From Verrucomicrobiales bacterium (lineage in GTDB: Bacteria > Verrucomicrobiota > Verrucomicrobiia > Limisphaerales > J093), in the NCBI GenBank assembly GCA_024233215.1, contig JACKPW010000007.1:186001-250000 (forward strand): a stretch of DNA of 64,000 bases. Reading direction: 5' to 3'. The notes beneath the pieces are model-generated. The model had not been told where the DNA came from and did not search any database. It was given only the letters and a program-made list of their open reading frames with translations. A program made the translations under genes and the position numbers. Each line of letters begins with the position of its first letter. Within the stretch, counting starts at the first letter, position 1. Positions 34,751 to 44,592 of the stretch are shown piece by piece.

Positions 34751-36136
34751 ATGCGAAGCAGTGAATCTGGCAGGAAGGACTGGCCGCGGCGGACGGTGAT
34801 GACGCTGGCAATGTTACTGGCGGTGGGAACCGCCATGGCAGCCACCGATGATCCCCGACGCGATGCCACCGTGGAATCCGTGGCGAAAGTCATGCCGGCG
34901 GTGGTCAACATCGGCACCGAAACCATCGTGCAGGTCCGGGACCCGGTGGCGGAGTTGTTCCAGCGTTTCTACGGCCCGAGCTACCGGCGACGTCCGCCGT
35001 CCTCCCAATACAGCCTGGGCTCCGGCGTGATCATCGATGAAACCGGCTACGTCCTGACCAACGATCATGTGACCCGCCGGGCCAACCGAATCTGGGTGAA
35101 GCTGTCCGAGGAAGCCGGCGGGAAGACCTACGAGGCCGAGCGCGTGGCCGGAAGCGAGGAGAGCGATGTGGCCCTGCTCCGGCTGCAGGCGGAACCGGAC
35201 GAACGCTTCACCGCGGTGAAATTCGCTGCCGACGACGACATCAGCCTGGGAGAAACGGTCATCGCCTTGGGGAACCCGTTCGGGCTGGGGGGCTCGGTGA
35301 GCCGGGGTATTCTCAGTTCCAAGAGCCGGCGGCCGCCGCAGGAGAACTCACCGCTCAGCCTCGAGGACTGGCTGCAGACGGACGCCGCCATCAACCCGGG
35401 CAACAGCGGCGGCCCGCTGATCAACCTGCGCGGCGAACTGATCGGGCTTAACGTGGCTGTCTTCAGCGAGGGCCAGGGGATCGGATTCGCCATCCCGGTC
35501 AAACGGGTCGCGGAGGCCCTGGCGGACATCTTCTCGCCCGCCATTGGCCGGATGTGGTTTGGCGCCCTGGTGCGCCCGGCGACATCCGGAGTCACGGTCA
35601 CCCGCGTGGAGCCGGACAGTCCGGCAGCCCGGGCCGGGCTTCGGGAGGGCGACCTGATCACCGAGGTGAAGGGGCAACCGATCACGGGCTTCATCGAGTT
35701 CACGAAGGACCTGCTGGCCTCGGGGAATGACCAGGAAATCAAGCTGGCTTACGAACGCAACGGGGTGCGGCGCGAAACCACCACGCGCTTGCTGGCCGAG
35801 ACGGAGGTGTTCAACGCGCAGTTGATCAACCGGAAGACCGGTCTGAGTCTGCAGGAACTGAGCCCCAAACTCGCCGAGCGGTTGGGGCTGTGGACCACCG
35901 AGGGACTGCTCGTCGCGGGAGTGGACCAGGACAGCCCCGCGGAGGAACTCGGCATCAAGGCCGGCAGCCTGATCATCGGACTGGACGGAACGCCGGTCAA
36001 CGACGTGGTCTCCGCCGCCCGACTGTTGTATCGCAAAAAGGCCGGTGAAGAAGTGAGGGTTGTGTTGTTGATTCATATGCCGCGGGGGGAGATGATTTTC
36101 CACCAGCGCCTGGCAGGCGACCTGAAGGTCCGTTGA
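34751..36136 (+). CDS. HtrA/Deg-family serine protease with two PDZ-like domains
   Basis: 461 residues from ATG 34751, preceded by a short SD-like TGAGG. An ATG three bases earlier and an ATG at 34646 are alternatives. A signal peptide (about 1-31) leads to a trypsin-like domain with the full triad: His106 (TNDHV), Asp139 (EESDVALL), Ser219 (GNSGGP). The first PDZ follows at about 275-360 (VEPDSPAARAGLREGDLI) and a second at about 375-455 (DQDSPAEELGIKAGSLI). It should degrade or refold damaged proteins in the periplasm. It is 36 bp upstream of a Gld-like ABC cluster and may be transcribed with it. Confidence 0.93.
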   Translation: MRSSESGRKDWPRRTVMTLAMLLAVGTAMAATDDPRRDATVESVAKVMPAVVNIGTETIVQVRDPVAELFQRFYGPSYRRRPPSSQYSLGSGVIIDETGYVLTNDHVTRRANRIWVKLSEEAGGKTYEAERVAGSEESDVALLRLQAEPDERFTAVKFAADDDISLGETVIALGNPFGLGGSVSRGILSSKSRRPPQENSPLSLEDWLQTDAAINPGNSGGPLINLRGELIGLNVAVFSEGQGIGFAIPVKRVAEALADIFSPAIGRMWFGALVRPATSGVTVTRVEPDSPAARAGLREGDLITEVKGQPITGFIEFTKDLLASGNDQEIKLAYERNGVRRETTTRLLAETEVFNAQLINRKTGLSLQELSPKLAERLGLWTTEGLLVAGVDQDSPAEELGIKAGSLIIGLDGTPVNDVVSAARLLYRKKAGEEVRVVLLIHMPRGEMIFHQRLAGDLKVR

Positions 36137-36172
36137 CACCGGCCCCGCAGTGCCGCCCGGGCGCCTGTTGAC

Positions 36173-37171
36173 GTGGACACGCCATCGACCAGAACGCCAT
36201 CCGCCGACGCCGGCCCGATCATCGAGGTCGCGCACCTGCATCGTCGTTACGGCCGGCATCTGGCTGTCGCGGATGTCTCCTTTACGGTCGAGCGCGGTGA
36301 GATCGTGGGACTTCTGGGGCCCAACGGCGCCGGCAAGAGCACCATTCTCCGCATCCTCTCGGCCTACATGCCCGGCACCTCGGGCACGGTCAAGGTGGCG
36401 GGATACGATGTGACCCGCGAGGCGCACGCGGTACGGCGCCGCATCGGTTACATGCCGGAGAACAACCCGCTGCACACCGACCTGCGGGTGCGGGAATACC
36501 TGAAGTTCCGCGGCCGGCTGAAGGGCCTGGGCATCCGCCGCAGTCGCTCGCGGGCCGACGTGGTGCTGGAGCAATGCGGGTTGACGCACGTGTCACGGCA
36601 GATGATCGGAACCCTCTCGAAAGGATACCGGCAACGGGTGGGGCTGGCGGACGCGCTGATTCACGAACCGGAGTTGATCATCCTGGACGAACCCACCATC
36701 GGGCTGGATCCCCACCAGATCCGCGCGTTCCGCAACCTCCTGCGCACGCTGGGCGGCGACCATACGATTCTGCTGTCCTCCCACATCCTTCACGAGGTGG
36801 AGATGACCTCGACCCGGGTCCTGATCATCAACGAGGGCCGCATCGTCGTGAGCGGCGCCCCCGCCGACCTCCGTCAACGGATCGCCGGCGCGGGCGAGGT
36901 GCTGGCGGAAATCCAGGCCGAGGGGACGGCGCTGGAGGCGGGTTTGCGGGAACTGGCCGGCCTGCGGGAATGCGTCCTGAGCCCGATGGAGGAGGACTAC
37001 TGGCATTGCCGCCTGATGCCACGGAGCACCGAGGATCTGCGGCCGGCAGTGCACGAACTGGCGGCACGACAGGGCTGGCGCCTGCGGGAACTGGGACTGC
37101 GTCGATTGACCTTGGAGGATGTGTTCGTGCACATGACCAGCGGTGACGAGGAAATGGAGGGCTGGGAATGA
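36173..37171 (+). CDS. ABC transporter ATP-binding protein (GldA-like)
   Basis: 332 residues from a GTG. Walker A GPNGAGKST is at residues 49-57, signature LSKGYRQRVGLADAL (nonstandard LSKGY instead of LSGGQ, as in the GldA/CcmA-type branch), Walker B ELIILDEPTIGLDP, and the H-loop HTILLSSHILHEVE. The region after about residue 235 is the extra C-terminal domain typical of GldA-like ATPases. It powers the permease and substrate-domain protein encoded next. It overlaps the permease start by 4 bp. Confidence 0.93.
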   Translation: MDTPSTRTPSADAGPIIEVAHLHRRYGRHLAVADVSFTVERGEIVGLLGPNGAGKSTILRILSAYMPGTSGTVKVAGYDVTREAHAVRRRIGYMPENNPLHTDLRVREYLKFRGRLKGLGIRRSRSRADVVLEQCGLTHVSRQMIGTLSKGYRQRVGLADALIHEPELIILDEPTIGLDPHQIRAFRNLLRTLGGDHTILLSSHILHEVEMTSTRVLIINEGRIVVSGAPADLRQRIAGAGEVLAEIQAEGTALEAGLRELAGLRECVLSPMEEDYWHCRLMPRSTEDLRPAVHELAARQGWRLRELGLRRLTLEDVFVHMTSGDEEMEGWE

Positions 37172-37929
37172 CCGCCTGGTGGACCTTGCTGCGACGCGAA
37201 CTGGGGGCGTATCTCCTCTCCCTCACGGGCTACGTTATTCTGACGGCGGTGGCATTCCTGCTTGGGGTCGGTTTCACGTTGGTGGTCCTCGCCTACAATG
37301 GCGATTCGCTGACCGTCCCGCTGACCGAACTGTTCTACAGCACGCTGTTCTTCTGGTTGATCCTGCTGGTGGCCACGCCGATGATCACCATGCGGCTCTT
37401 CGCCCAGGAACGGGCCACGGGCACCTACGAGACCCTGATGACCTGTCCGGTGGGGGAACTGTCCGTGGTGCTCGCCAAGTTCGCCGCCGGCCTGCTCTTT
37501 TACACGGTGATGTGGATCCCCCTGATTGTCTGTCTCCTGATCGTGCACCGATACACGGCGGAAGGCACCGCGTTTGACTGGTGGCCGGTGGCGAGCACCT
37601 CCCTGGGCATCCTGTTGATGGGGGCGCTCTACGTGGCCATCGGCTGCCTGGCCTCGGCCCTCACCCGCAGCCAGATCGTGGCGGCCATCCTGAGTTTCGC
37701 CATCGGGCTGACCCTGTTCCTGCTGAGCTTCGCGGAATACAGCCTCGGCCCCCGGGGCGGCTGGCTGGCCGATGCCGCCCGGTATGTGTCGATGCTCGAT
37801 CACATGGAGGATTTCGTGCGCGGGGTGGTGGACACACGCCGGATCACCTTCTACCTGAGCCTGACCTTCCTGTTCCTCTTCCTGACGGTGAAGGTCGTTG
37901 AAGGCCGGCGCTGGAGGCGTTCCACATGA
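37168..37929 (+). CDS. ABC-2 type permease (GldF-like)
   Basis: 253 residues with six hydrophobic segments in the ABC-2 arrangement. The motif LLVATPMITMRLFAQERATGTYETLMTCPV at about residues 67-96 is a hallmark of GldF-type permeases. The ATGA overlaps on both sides couple it to the ATPase and to the GldG-like gene. It forms the membrane channel of the complex in the inner membrane. In Bacteroidota the GldA/F/G set is tied to gliding, but homologues are widespread in non-gliding bacteria; the substrate is not known. Confidence 0.9.
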   Translation: MTAWWTLLRRELGAYLLSLTGYVILTAVAFLLGVGFTLVVLAYNGDSLTVPLTELFYSTLFFWLILLVATPMITMRLFAQERATGTYETLMTCPVGELSVVLAKFAAGLLFYTVMWIPLIVCLLIVHRYTAEGTAFDWWPVASTSLGILLMGALYVAIGCLASALTRSQIVAAILSFAIGLTLFLLSFAEYSLGPRGGWLADAARYVSMLDHMEDFVRGVVDTRRITFYLSLTFLFLFLTVKVVEGRRWRRST

Positions 37930-39422
37930 GCAGGAGCCCCCGGTTCAAGCCCAGCTTCTCCCCGGAGCAGCACTTCCGGATCGGGGTGAGCGTGCTGCTT
38001 TCGATCAGTGCGCTGCTGGTGATCGTGGGCCTGGCGAACTACCTCTCCTTCCGCCATTTCACGCGTTACCAGTGGTCCGCGGACGCCCGCTACAGCCTCT
38101 CCCCGGAAACACGCCGGGTGCTCGGCGCCGTCACCAATGACATCCGGGTCAGCGTGCTGTTCAGCCGCAACCACGAACTCTTCGGCCCGGTCACCGGCTT
38201 GTTGCAGGAATACGCCTACGCCTGCCCGCACCTGCAGGTGGACGCCGTGGACTACAACCGGGATCCGGGACGCGCCGAACTGCTGGCCGCCCGCTACCAA
38301 CTGCCGGGCGAGGACGATGACGCGGTGGTCTTCGATGCCCAGGGACGGGTGAAGGTGGTCCGGGCCACCGAGTTGTCGGACTACGACCTCGCCGCCATCC
38401 TTGCAGGCGAGGGGGAAACCCGCCGGTTGAACTTCAAGGGCGAACCCCTGTTCACCTCGGCGATTGCGGGACTGCTGCAGGATCACCAACCCGTCGCGTG
38501 CTTCCTGCAGGGTCACGGCGAGCACGACCCCACCAGCGAGGATGACATCCGCGGATACTCGCGCTTCGCCGGGATGTTGCGAAACAAGAACATCGCCGTG
38601 CGCAAGCTGACCCTGCTCGGCGAGGACGCGGTGCCGGACGACTGTGCCCTCCTGATCGTTGCCGGTCCCCGCTCGCGATTGGACGGTTCGGAACTGCAGA
38701 AGATCGATCGCTTTCTGGGGCAGGGCGGCCGCGTGCTCGCGCTGTTGAGCTTCTATGAATCGAAGCGGAGCGAAACCGGCATGGAGCGGTTCCTGCTGAA
38801 CTGGGGGATCGCGGCGGGGGCTGATTATGTCCTCGACCCTCCCAATTCCCCGCAGGGCTACGATATCATCTGCACCAACTTCAGCAGCCATCCGATTGTC
38901 AAACCCCTGCAGGACCAGCGCATCTACCTGCTTTGGCCCCGTTCCATCACGCCGGGGGTGATTCCCGGCGCCAGCGGCGATGCCCCCCGTGTGCAACCTC
39001 TCGTGGCCACCGGCTTGAACGGCTACACCGCCAGTGCGGTCTCCTCCAACGGCACTCCGGAACGAGACCCGATGCGTGACCGGAGCGGGGCCATCCCGCT
39101 GGCCGCCGCGGTTGAACGGGGCAGCCTGGCGGGGGTTTCGGCGGACCGGTTTTCCAGCCGGATGGTCGTGGTGGGAGATTCCTTCATCCTGGGGAACGAG
39201 ACGATCGTCAAGGCGGCCAACTGGGAGTTCGCCAGCCTGGCGGTCAACTGGCTGCTCGATCGTCCGGAACATCTCGCGGGCATCGCCCCCAAGCCCATCC
39301 GCGAGTATGCGGTGTCCCTGACCCGCAACCAGTTGATCCGGTTGACCTGGATTCTCCTCGGTCTGGTTCCGGGCGCAGTCTTCGCCCTTGGACTCCTCAT
39401 CTGGATGCGTCGGAAAGCCTGA
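37926..39422 (+). CDS. GldG-like ABC auxiliary protein
   Basis: 498 residues with one N-terminal transmembrane segment (about 20-40) and another near the C-terminus (about 465-490), so most of the protein is periplasmic. The Gld-type features are RFHFTRYQWSADARYSLSPETRRVL (loosely), YNRDPGRAELLA, CFLQGHGEHDP, LIVAGPRSRL and the late VVGDSFILGNETI. The family domain is listed as the ABC-type uncharacterized transport system (GldG). It probably binds substrate or stiffens the complex. It overlaps the permease gene by 4 bp; the DUF4340 gene starts 3 bp after the stop. Confidence 0.9.
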   Translation: MSRSPRFKPSFSPEQHFRIGVSVLLSISALLVIVGLANYLSFRHFTRYQWSADARYSLSPETRRVLGAVTNDIRVSVLFSRNHELFGPVTGLLQEYAYACPHLQVDAVDYNRDPGRAELLAARYQLPGEDDDAVVFDAQGRVKVVRATELSDYDLAAILAGEGETRRLNFKGEPLFTSAIAGLLQDHQPVACFLQGHGEHDPTSEDDIRGYSRFAGMLRNKNIAVRKLTLLGEDAVPDDCALLIVAGPRSRLDGSELQKIDRFLGQGGRVLALLSFYESKRSETGMERFLLNWGIAAGADYVLDPPNSPQGYDIICTNFSSHPIVKPLQDQRIYLLWPRSITPGVIPGASGDAPRVQPLVATGLNGYTASAVSSNGTPERDPMRDRSGAIPLAAAVERGSLAGVSADRFSSRMVVVGDSFILGNETIVKAANWEFASLAVNWLLDRPEHLAGIAPKPIREYAVSLTRNQLIRLTWILLGLVPGAVFALGLLIWMRRKA

Positions 39423-39425
39423 GCC

Positions 39426-41243
39426 ATGAATTTCTCGACGACACGCTGGCTGGTGGCGATCGCGGTTGCGATGACCCTCTACGTGCTGTTCGTGGACCGG
39501 AAACTCGACGACACCGCGGACCTGGCTGATGCCCGCAGCCGGGTTTTGCCCGCCTTCTCCACGGACCCCTTGACCGGCCTCGAGGTGTCCCGCGGCACCA
39601 ACCGGGTCATCGCCCTGGAGAAACGCGACGGGGAATGGCGACTGACAGCTCCCCTGCCCTATGAGGCCCAGGCGGAGAGCGTGGAGAAATTCATGGAAAC
39701 CCTGCGGGATCTGCGGGTGCGCAGCCGGATCAGCGCCGCCGAGGCACTGGCCCAGACCAACGGCCTGGCGGCTTTCGGACTCGAGATCCCCGCCGCGACC
39801 GTGACCCTGGTTCGGGACCGGGAACGTCAGGAACTCCGGTTGGGAGCCCCCACCCCGATCGGGGGGCAGATCTATCTGCAGGTCACCGGTGAAGAGGGTC
39901 TGGTGACAGTGTCCGATGATTTCCTGCGGGCCCTGCCGGAGTCGCCCTTCGCCTGGCGCAGCACCCGGTTGGCGTCGCTGGCGGGGGCGGAACCCAACCG
40001 CATCGAGGTGCTTCCTGCGACCAACGGGTTTGAGGTGGTGTTCAGCCCGACCAACCGCACTTGGTCCCTCACCAAACCACTTGCCACCCCGGCGGACGGA
40101 GCCCGTATCGACTACCTGCTGCGCCAACTCGAGATGACCCAGGTGGCCGGCTTCGTCAACGACCACCCCGCGGGAGACCTCGCCGCCTACGCCCTCGATC
40201 CGCCCCGGCGCGAACTGATTCTCGCCCGCGGACCGGATGCCGTGGCGCACCTGCAAATCGGTGGGGCAGCCACCAACAACGCGGATGCCCTCTACGTCCG
40301 AAACGCCCGCCTCGGCCAGGTCATGCTGGTGGCCCGCACCGCCATCGAACCCTGGCTCGCGAGTTTCCGCGATTTCTGCGACCGCCGTCTCATGGTCTTC
40401 TCGCTGGAGGAGGTCCGACGCATCGAGTTCTCGGCGGATGAACCCGTCACACTCGAACTCGGAACCAACCAGGCCTGGCAAATCACCAGCCCATACCTCG
40501 CTCCCGCGGATCCGATCCTCACCCTGGAGTTCCTCGCGGGACTCGCCGGCCTGGAGTTCGTGGACTTCCATCGCGAGGTGGCAAACGACTTCGCCGTGGA
40601 TGGTCTGGAACCGCCCTTGCAAAGCTACCGCCTGCTCGGTGCTCCCACCAACGCCCCCCCCACCGCCACCAACCAGGTACTGGCAGAGCTCTCGTTGGGG
40701 CTCGCGCAGGGCAATCTCCGCCTCGCCCGCCGCGGACATGAGAACTCCGTCGTGACCCTGCTCGACCAGGGCAACCTGCCACGCGGCGCCTGGCAACTGC
40801 GGGACCGGCACATCTGGGACTTCAGCACCAACCAGATCGAGTCCATCTCGGTGCTCCAGCAGGGGGCGACGAAACGGCTGCTTCGGGAGGGACCGATGAA
40901 CTGGAAGCCGGATGCCGGCTCCACCGGTGGATTCAACCCGTTGACCATCGAGGAAACCGCCTATCGCCTGAGCAAACTGCACGCCGAACGCTGGGTGGCT
41001 TGGGGAGAGGACCGGCTTCCGTTATACGGGTTCCCCCAGGCCGCCTGCCGGATCGATGTCACCCTCAAGCCGCAGGAGGGCAAATCCACGGTCCACAGTG
41101 TCTGGCTGGGACGGCAGGGACCCGGCGGCGCGCGGTACGCGGCGATCAAAGCGGAGATACCGGCCGGGTGGGTGGTCTTTGAGCTGCCCCTCGCCACGCA
41201 GGCCTACATCGAGGGGGACCTCGTCATGGCACCGTTGCCCTGA
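39426..41243 (+). CDS. DUF4340 domain protein of the Gld-like cluster
   Basis: 605 residues. An N-terminal anchor (about 8-22) is followed by extracytoplasmic repeats of the DUF4340 kind (RGTNRVIALEKRDGEWRLTAPLPYEAQAESVEKFMETLRDLRV; GFELEIPAATVTLV-like strands). DUF4340 genes regularly follow GldG-like genes in this kind of cluster, which supports a role in the same envelope complex. No catalytic motif was seen. The start lies 3 bp after the GldG-like stop, so translation is likely coupled. Confidence 0.85.
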   Translation: MNFSTTRWLVAIAVAMTLYVLFVDRKLDDTADLADARSRVLPAFSTDPLTGLEVSRGTNRVIALEKRDGEWRLTAPLPYEAQAESVEKFMETLRDLRVRSRISAAEALAQTNGLAAFGLEIPAATVTLVRDRERQELRLGAPTPIGGQIYLQVTGEEGLVTVSDDFLRALPESPFAWRSTRLASLAGAEPNRIEVLPATNGFEVVFSPTNRTWSLTKPLATPADGARIDYLLRQLEMTQVAGFVNDHPAGDLAAYALDPPRRELILARGPDAVAHLQIGGAATNNADALYVRNARLGQVMLVARTAIEPWLASFRDFCDRRLMVFSLEEVRRIEFSADEPVTLELGTNQAWQITSPYLAPADPILTLEFLAGLAGLEFVDFHREVANDFAVDGLEPPLQSYRLLGAPTNAPPTATNQVLAELSLGLAQGNLRLARRGHENSVVTLLDQGNLPRGAWQLRDRHIWDFSTNQIESISVLQQGATKRLLREGPMNWKPDAGSTGGFNPLTIEETAYRLSKLHAERWVAWGEDRLPLYGFPQAACRIDVTLKPQEGKSTVHSVWLGRQGPGGARYAAIKAEIPAGWVVFELPLATQAYIEGDLVMAPLP

Positions 41244-41412
41244 GATGCCCCGGCAACACAGGGCCGAAGCCGATGATCGCCAGCCAGCCTCGAACCCCAC
41301 AGCGCCGGGCTGGCATGCACAACCTCGTAGCACAGCGCGGCACACCGCCGAATCGCCGGCTTGAATCATCCCCCGTTATCCCGGCATCCAATTCGAGGCC
41401 GCCGCTCCAGCC

Positions 41413-44400
41413 ATGACGCCTCCTCGCGGCAAACCCGGACGCACACGGTGGCGAACCGTCCTCCGCGCATCCCTGCTGCTGCTGACCGCCCTTCTCCTCG
41501 CTGTCACCGCCCTGGTGATCTGGGTTCATCAGGTGGGTCTCCCCGCGCCGATCACGGCGATCGTGCGATCCGAATTGCGACAACTCGGATGGGAGGCCGA
41601 CGCAGCCCGCGTGCAGGTGCGCTGGCAGCGCGGCCTGATCGCCGAAAGCCTCTCGCTGCACCAACCCAATCCCAACGGCCTCCGGTTCCAAGTCGCCGAG
41701 GTCGCCCTGCGCCCCGACTGGAGAAAGCTGCTGGGCGGCAACTTTGAACTCGCCTCGCTCGAGGTGCTGTCCGGTCGGGTGACGCTCCCTCCCGAAGCCG
41801 AGGCCGGCACCAACGCCCCCTCGTCCCTCCTGCTGGACCAGCTTTCGGGCCGCGTGCGGGTTCGGCCGGACGGCGGTTGGGAGTTCGAGGACTGCCGGGC
41901 CAATCTGCTGGGATTCGAGGTCACCCTCGCAGGCGTGGTGACCAACCTCGCGGGACTTCGTCAGTGGCAGGAATCGCCGACCGCTGCCTCCCCGGTCGGG
42001 GAGGCTCCCGCATTCCTGGCCTCCCAGGCACGAACGATCATCGCCTTCCTTCGCCGTCTCACCCTCGATCCACCCCCACACATTCTGGTGCGATTCCGCG
42101 GCGATGCCGCCCGCCCCGAGTCCTTCTTCGCGGAACTGGACTTCACCGCTCCCGCGGCCCTCACACCCTGGGGACGCGCAGCGGGGCTGCATCTCAACGC
42201 GCGGTTGAACGAGAACGCGCCGACCAACCGGCACTATCACGCGCGGATGTTGCTGGAGACCCGTCAACTCGCCTCGAACGGCACCGAGCTTGAGCGGGCC
42301 CGGGTCCTGGCGGACGTCGCGGAAGCGGCCACCAACCCGGTCCCGTCGCGCGTCCAATGGCAGGCGGCGGTCGGTCGGCTCGCACGCGGCGGGGTGTCCC
42401 TGGAGGGACTCCACGTCAACGGGTCCCTCGAGCGAACGGGGGATGCCTTTCGCGAGTGGCAGCTGCGATTCAGCGGTGGCGGCGAGGCGTTGAAGGGAAC
42501 TCCGGTAACGGTCCGCACCAACCAAATCACCGGCCAACTGGCCCTCGATCTGACTCAACCATCCTCCGCCACCGGTGAGTTGAATGTGGCGTTGGGAGAT
42601 GTCGAGGCACCCCGGTTGGGGAGGGCCCGGACGATTTCCCTGACCGCCAGGATCGCCCCTTCCGGACTGGAAAGGTCGGTGGTTCCGGAAGACTGGGCCT
42701 ACTGGCGGCACCTCGCACCGTGGACCGGCAGCCTGACGGCACGGGTCGAGGCGCTGGAGTCGCCCCGCCTTGACGCGGAGGTCGCCGAACTGGAGGCGCA
42801 CTGGGCCCCGCCAAAGCTGAACCTGGCCCGCTTGTTCCTCCAGGTCGCGGGAGAGCCGCTGGAGATATCGGACGGGCGACTGGATGTGGACAGCCGCGAG
42901 GTGTCCCTGCAAGTAACGTCAAACTGCGATGCCCACCGCCTGGGTGGCATGCTCCCTCCGAAGACCGCAGACTGGCTGGCTCAATTCACCTGGGAGGAAT
43001 CTCCCCGGTTGACGGGCAGTTGTGCCGCCACGCTGCCTCCCTGGAACGACCCCACGCCCGACCTGCGCGAAACCCTGCTCCCCACCGTTCGGGTGGACGC
43101 CGACGTGAGCGGCGAACGGGCGGCCTATCGCGGCGTGCCTTTCGACACCGCCCGGCTCAAGGTGGAAGTGGCGGATTCCACCCTGCGGCTCCGCGGGATG
43201 CGACTGGAACGTCCCGAGGGTTCGGCTGACCTGGAATACACCCTGGGCATCCTCACCCGGGAATTCCACTGGCAGCTCGATTGCCGGCTCAATCCGTCCC
43301 GCGTGGCGCCCGCCATCGACGCCGAGGTCGTCCGCATCCTGTCGCCGTTCGAGTTCACCAACGCCGCCCACGTCCGGGGCGATGCCTGGGGCAGCTTCCG
43401 TCCGCCGCGCCGGACCGAGCTGGCGCTGGAAATCGATGCGACGGACTTTCGCTTCCGCGGCGAGTCGTGCGACCTCCTGAGCGGGACCCTGTTCCTGACC
43501 AACCGGATCGTGACGGCCGCGAACGCCCGGGTTCAGCACGACGGGGAAACCGCGCAGGTGGAGCAACTCGACTACGCGGTGGACGCCCGTGAACTCCGGT
43601 TGACGAACGCTTTCACGCGGATGGACCCGATGCGGGTGGCGCGCGCCATCGGGCCGGAGGTGGAGGCGGTGCTTGCGCCCTACGCCTTTCGTGACCCCCC
43701 CGAGATCCGGCTCGCCGGGTTTCTTCCGACCGGGGGCGACACTCGTCGGGCCGACATGCGGTTTGATGTGACCGGTGGCCCGCTCCACTTCTGGCGGTTC
43801 AATTTCTCCGACGCCAACGGTCGCGTGCACTGGCAGGGGACCAACGTGACGATCTCGGACTTCGACGCCGGATTCTACAGCGGCCGGTTGAAGGGCGACC
43901 TGGCGGTGCGGATTGAGCCCGATCGTGGACCGAACCTCGCCTTCGACGCCACCGTCACCAACGCCAGTCTTCGGACGCTGGTGCGGGACGTGTTCGCAAC
44001 CACGAATCACCTGGAAGGCGTGCTCAGCGGACACGTGGTGGTGACGAACGGCGTGCCCGACGCGCTCGACACCTGGTTCGGCCGCGGCTCGGCGGGGCTG
44101 CGCAACGGATTGCTCTGGGACCTGCCCATGTTCGGGATCATCTCCCGGGCGCTGAACCTGCTCTCACCCAGCCTGGGTAACAACGTCGCCACCGCAGCCC
44201 AGGGCACCTTCACGCTCGACGCGGGCGTGCTGCATACCAGGGACACCCGCATCGAGTGCAAGTCCCTGCGTCTCGCCTTCACCGGCGCGTGCTCGCTCGA
44301 CGGGAAACTCGATGCGCGCGTGGTGGCGGAGGTCATGCGGCGGACGCCCATCGTCGGCCCCCTCGTCAGCACGATCCTCTCACCGTTTGCCAAGGTCTTC

Positions 44401-44592
44401 GAGCTGAGCCTGACCGGCAGCCTCTCGGACCCCACTGTCGATCTGGCCCACGTCCCGTTCCTGACGGCCCCGGTGGGGCTGCTCAAGAGCCTTTTCCAGC
44501 CGGGCCCGACGAATCCTCCCCCTTCCGACGACGCCGGTGCCGCACCCGAATCCACACCATCGCCGCCAGCCCCAGCAGCAACATCACCGTGA
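41413..44592 (+). CDS. Large AsmA/TamB-like envelope protein
   Basis: 1059 residues. A single N-terminal transmembrane segment (about 17-38) is followed by long stretches of alternating beta-type sequence. It ends in the AsmA C-terminal pattern (GVLSGHVVVTNGVPDALDTWFGRGSAGLRNGLLWDLPMFGIISRALN, RRTPIVGPLVSTILSPFAKVFELSLTGSLSDPTVDL). AsmA-like proteins form long hydrophobic grooves that carry lipid between membranes; that role here is inferred. A Pro/Ala-rich tail (about the last 30 residues) is encoded in DNA that also codes the end of the convergent MFS gene. It starts 169 bp after the DUF4340 gene. Confidence 0.85.
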   Translation: MTPPRGKPGRTRWRTVLRASLLLLTALLLAVTALVIWVHQVGLPAPITAIVRSELRQLGWEADAARVQVRWQRGLIAESLSLHQPNPNGLRFQVAEVALRPDWRKLLGGNFELASLEVLSGRVTLPPEAEAGTNAPSSLLLDQLSGRVRVRPDGGWEFEDCRANLLGFEVTLAGVVTNLAGLRQWQESPTAASPVGEAPAFLASQARTIIAFLRRLTLDPPPHILVRFRGDAARPESFFAELDFTAPAALTPWGRAAGLHLNARLNENAPTNRHYHARMLLETRQLASNGTELERARVLADVAEAATNPVPSRVQWQAAVGRLARGGVSLEGLHVNGSLERTGDAFREWQLRFSGGGEALKGTPVTVRTNQITGQLALDLTQPSSATGELNVALGDVEAPRLGRARTISLTARIAPSGLERSVVPEDWAYWRHLAPWTGSLTARVEALESPRLDAEVAELEAHWAPPKLNLARLFLQVAGEPLEISDGRLDVDSREVSLQVTSNCDAHRLGGMLPPKTADWLAQFTWEESPRLTGSCAATLPPWNDPTPDLRETLLPTVRVDADVSGERAAYRGVPFDTARLKVEVADSTLRLRGMRLERPEGSADLEYTLGILTREFHWQLDCRLNPSRVAPAIDAEVVRILSPFEFTNAAHVRGDAWGSFRPPRRTELALEIDATDFRFRGESCDLLSGTLFLTNRIVTAANARVQHDGETAQVEQLDYAVDARELRLTNAFTRMDPMRVARAIGPEVEAVLAPYAFRDPPEIRLAGFLPTGGDTRRADMRFDVTGGPLHFWRFNFSDANGRVHWQGTNVTISDFDAGFYSGRLKGDLAVRIEPDRGPNLAFDATVTNASLRTLVRDVFATTNHLEGVLSGHVVVTNGVPDALDTWFGRGSAGLRNGLLWDLPMFGIISRALNLLSPSLGNNVATAAQGTFTLDAGVLHTRDTRIECKSLRLAFTGACSLDGKLDARVVAEVMRRTPIVGPLVSTILSPFAKVFELSLTGSLSDPTVDLAHVPFLTAPVGLLKSLFQPGPTNPPPSDDAGAAPESTPSPPAPAATSP

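Noticed and set aside
37851..40982. Minus-strand open frame of over 1000 codons opposite the GldG/DUF4340 genes
   Set aside because: The plus strand carries two well-supported genes; the antisense product shows Arg/Gly/His-rich mirror composition and no domain.
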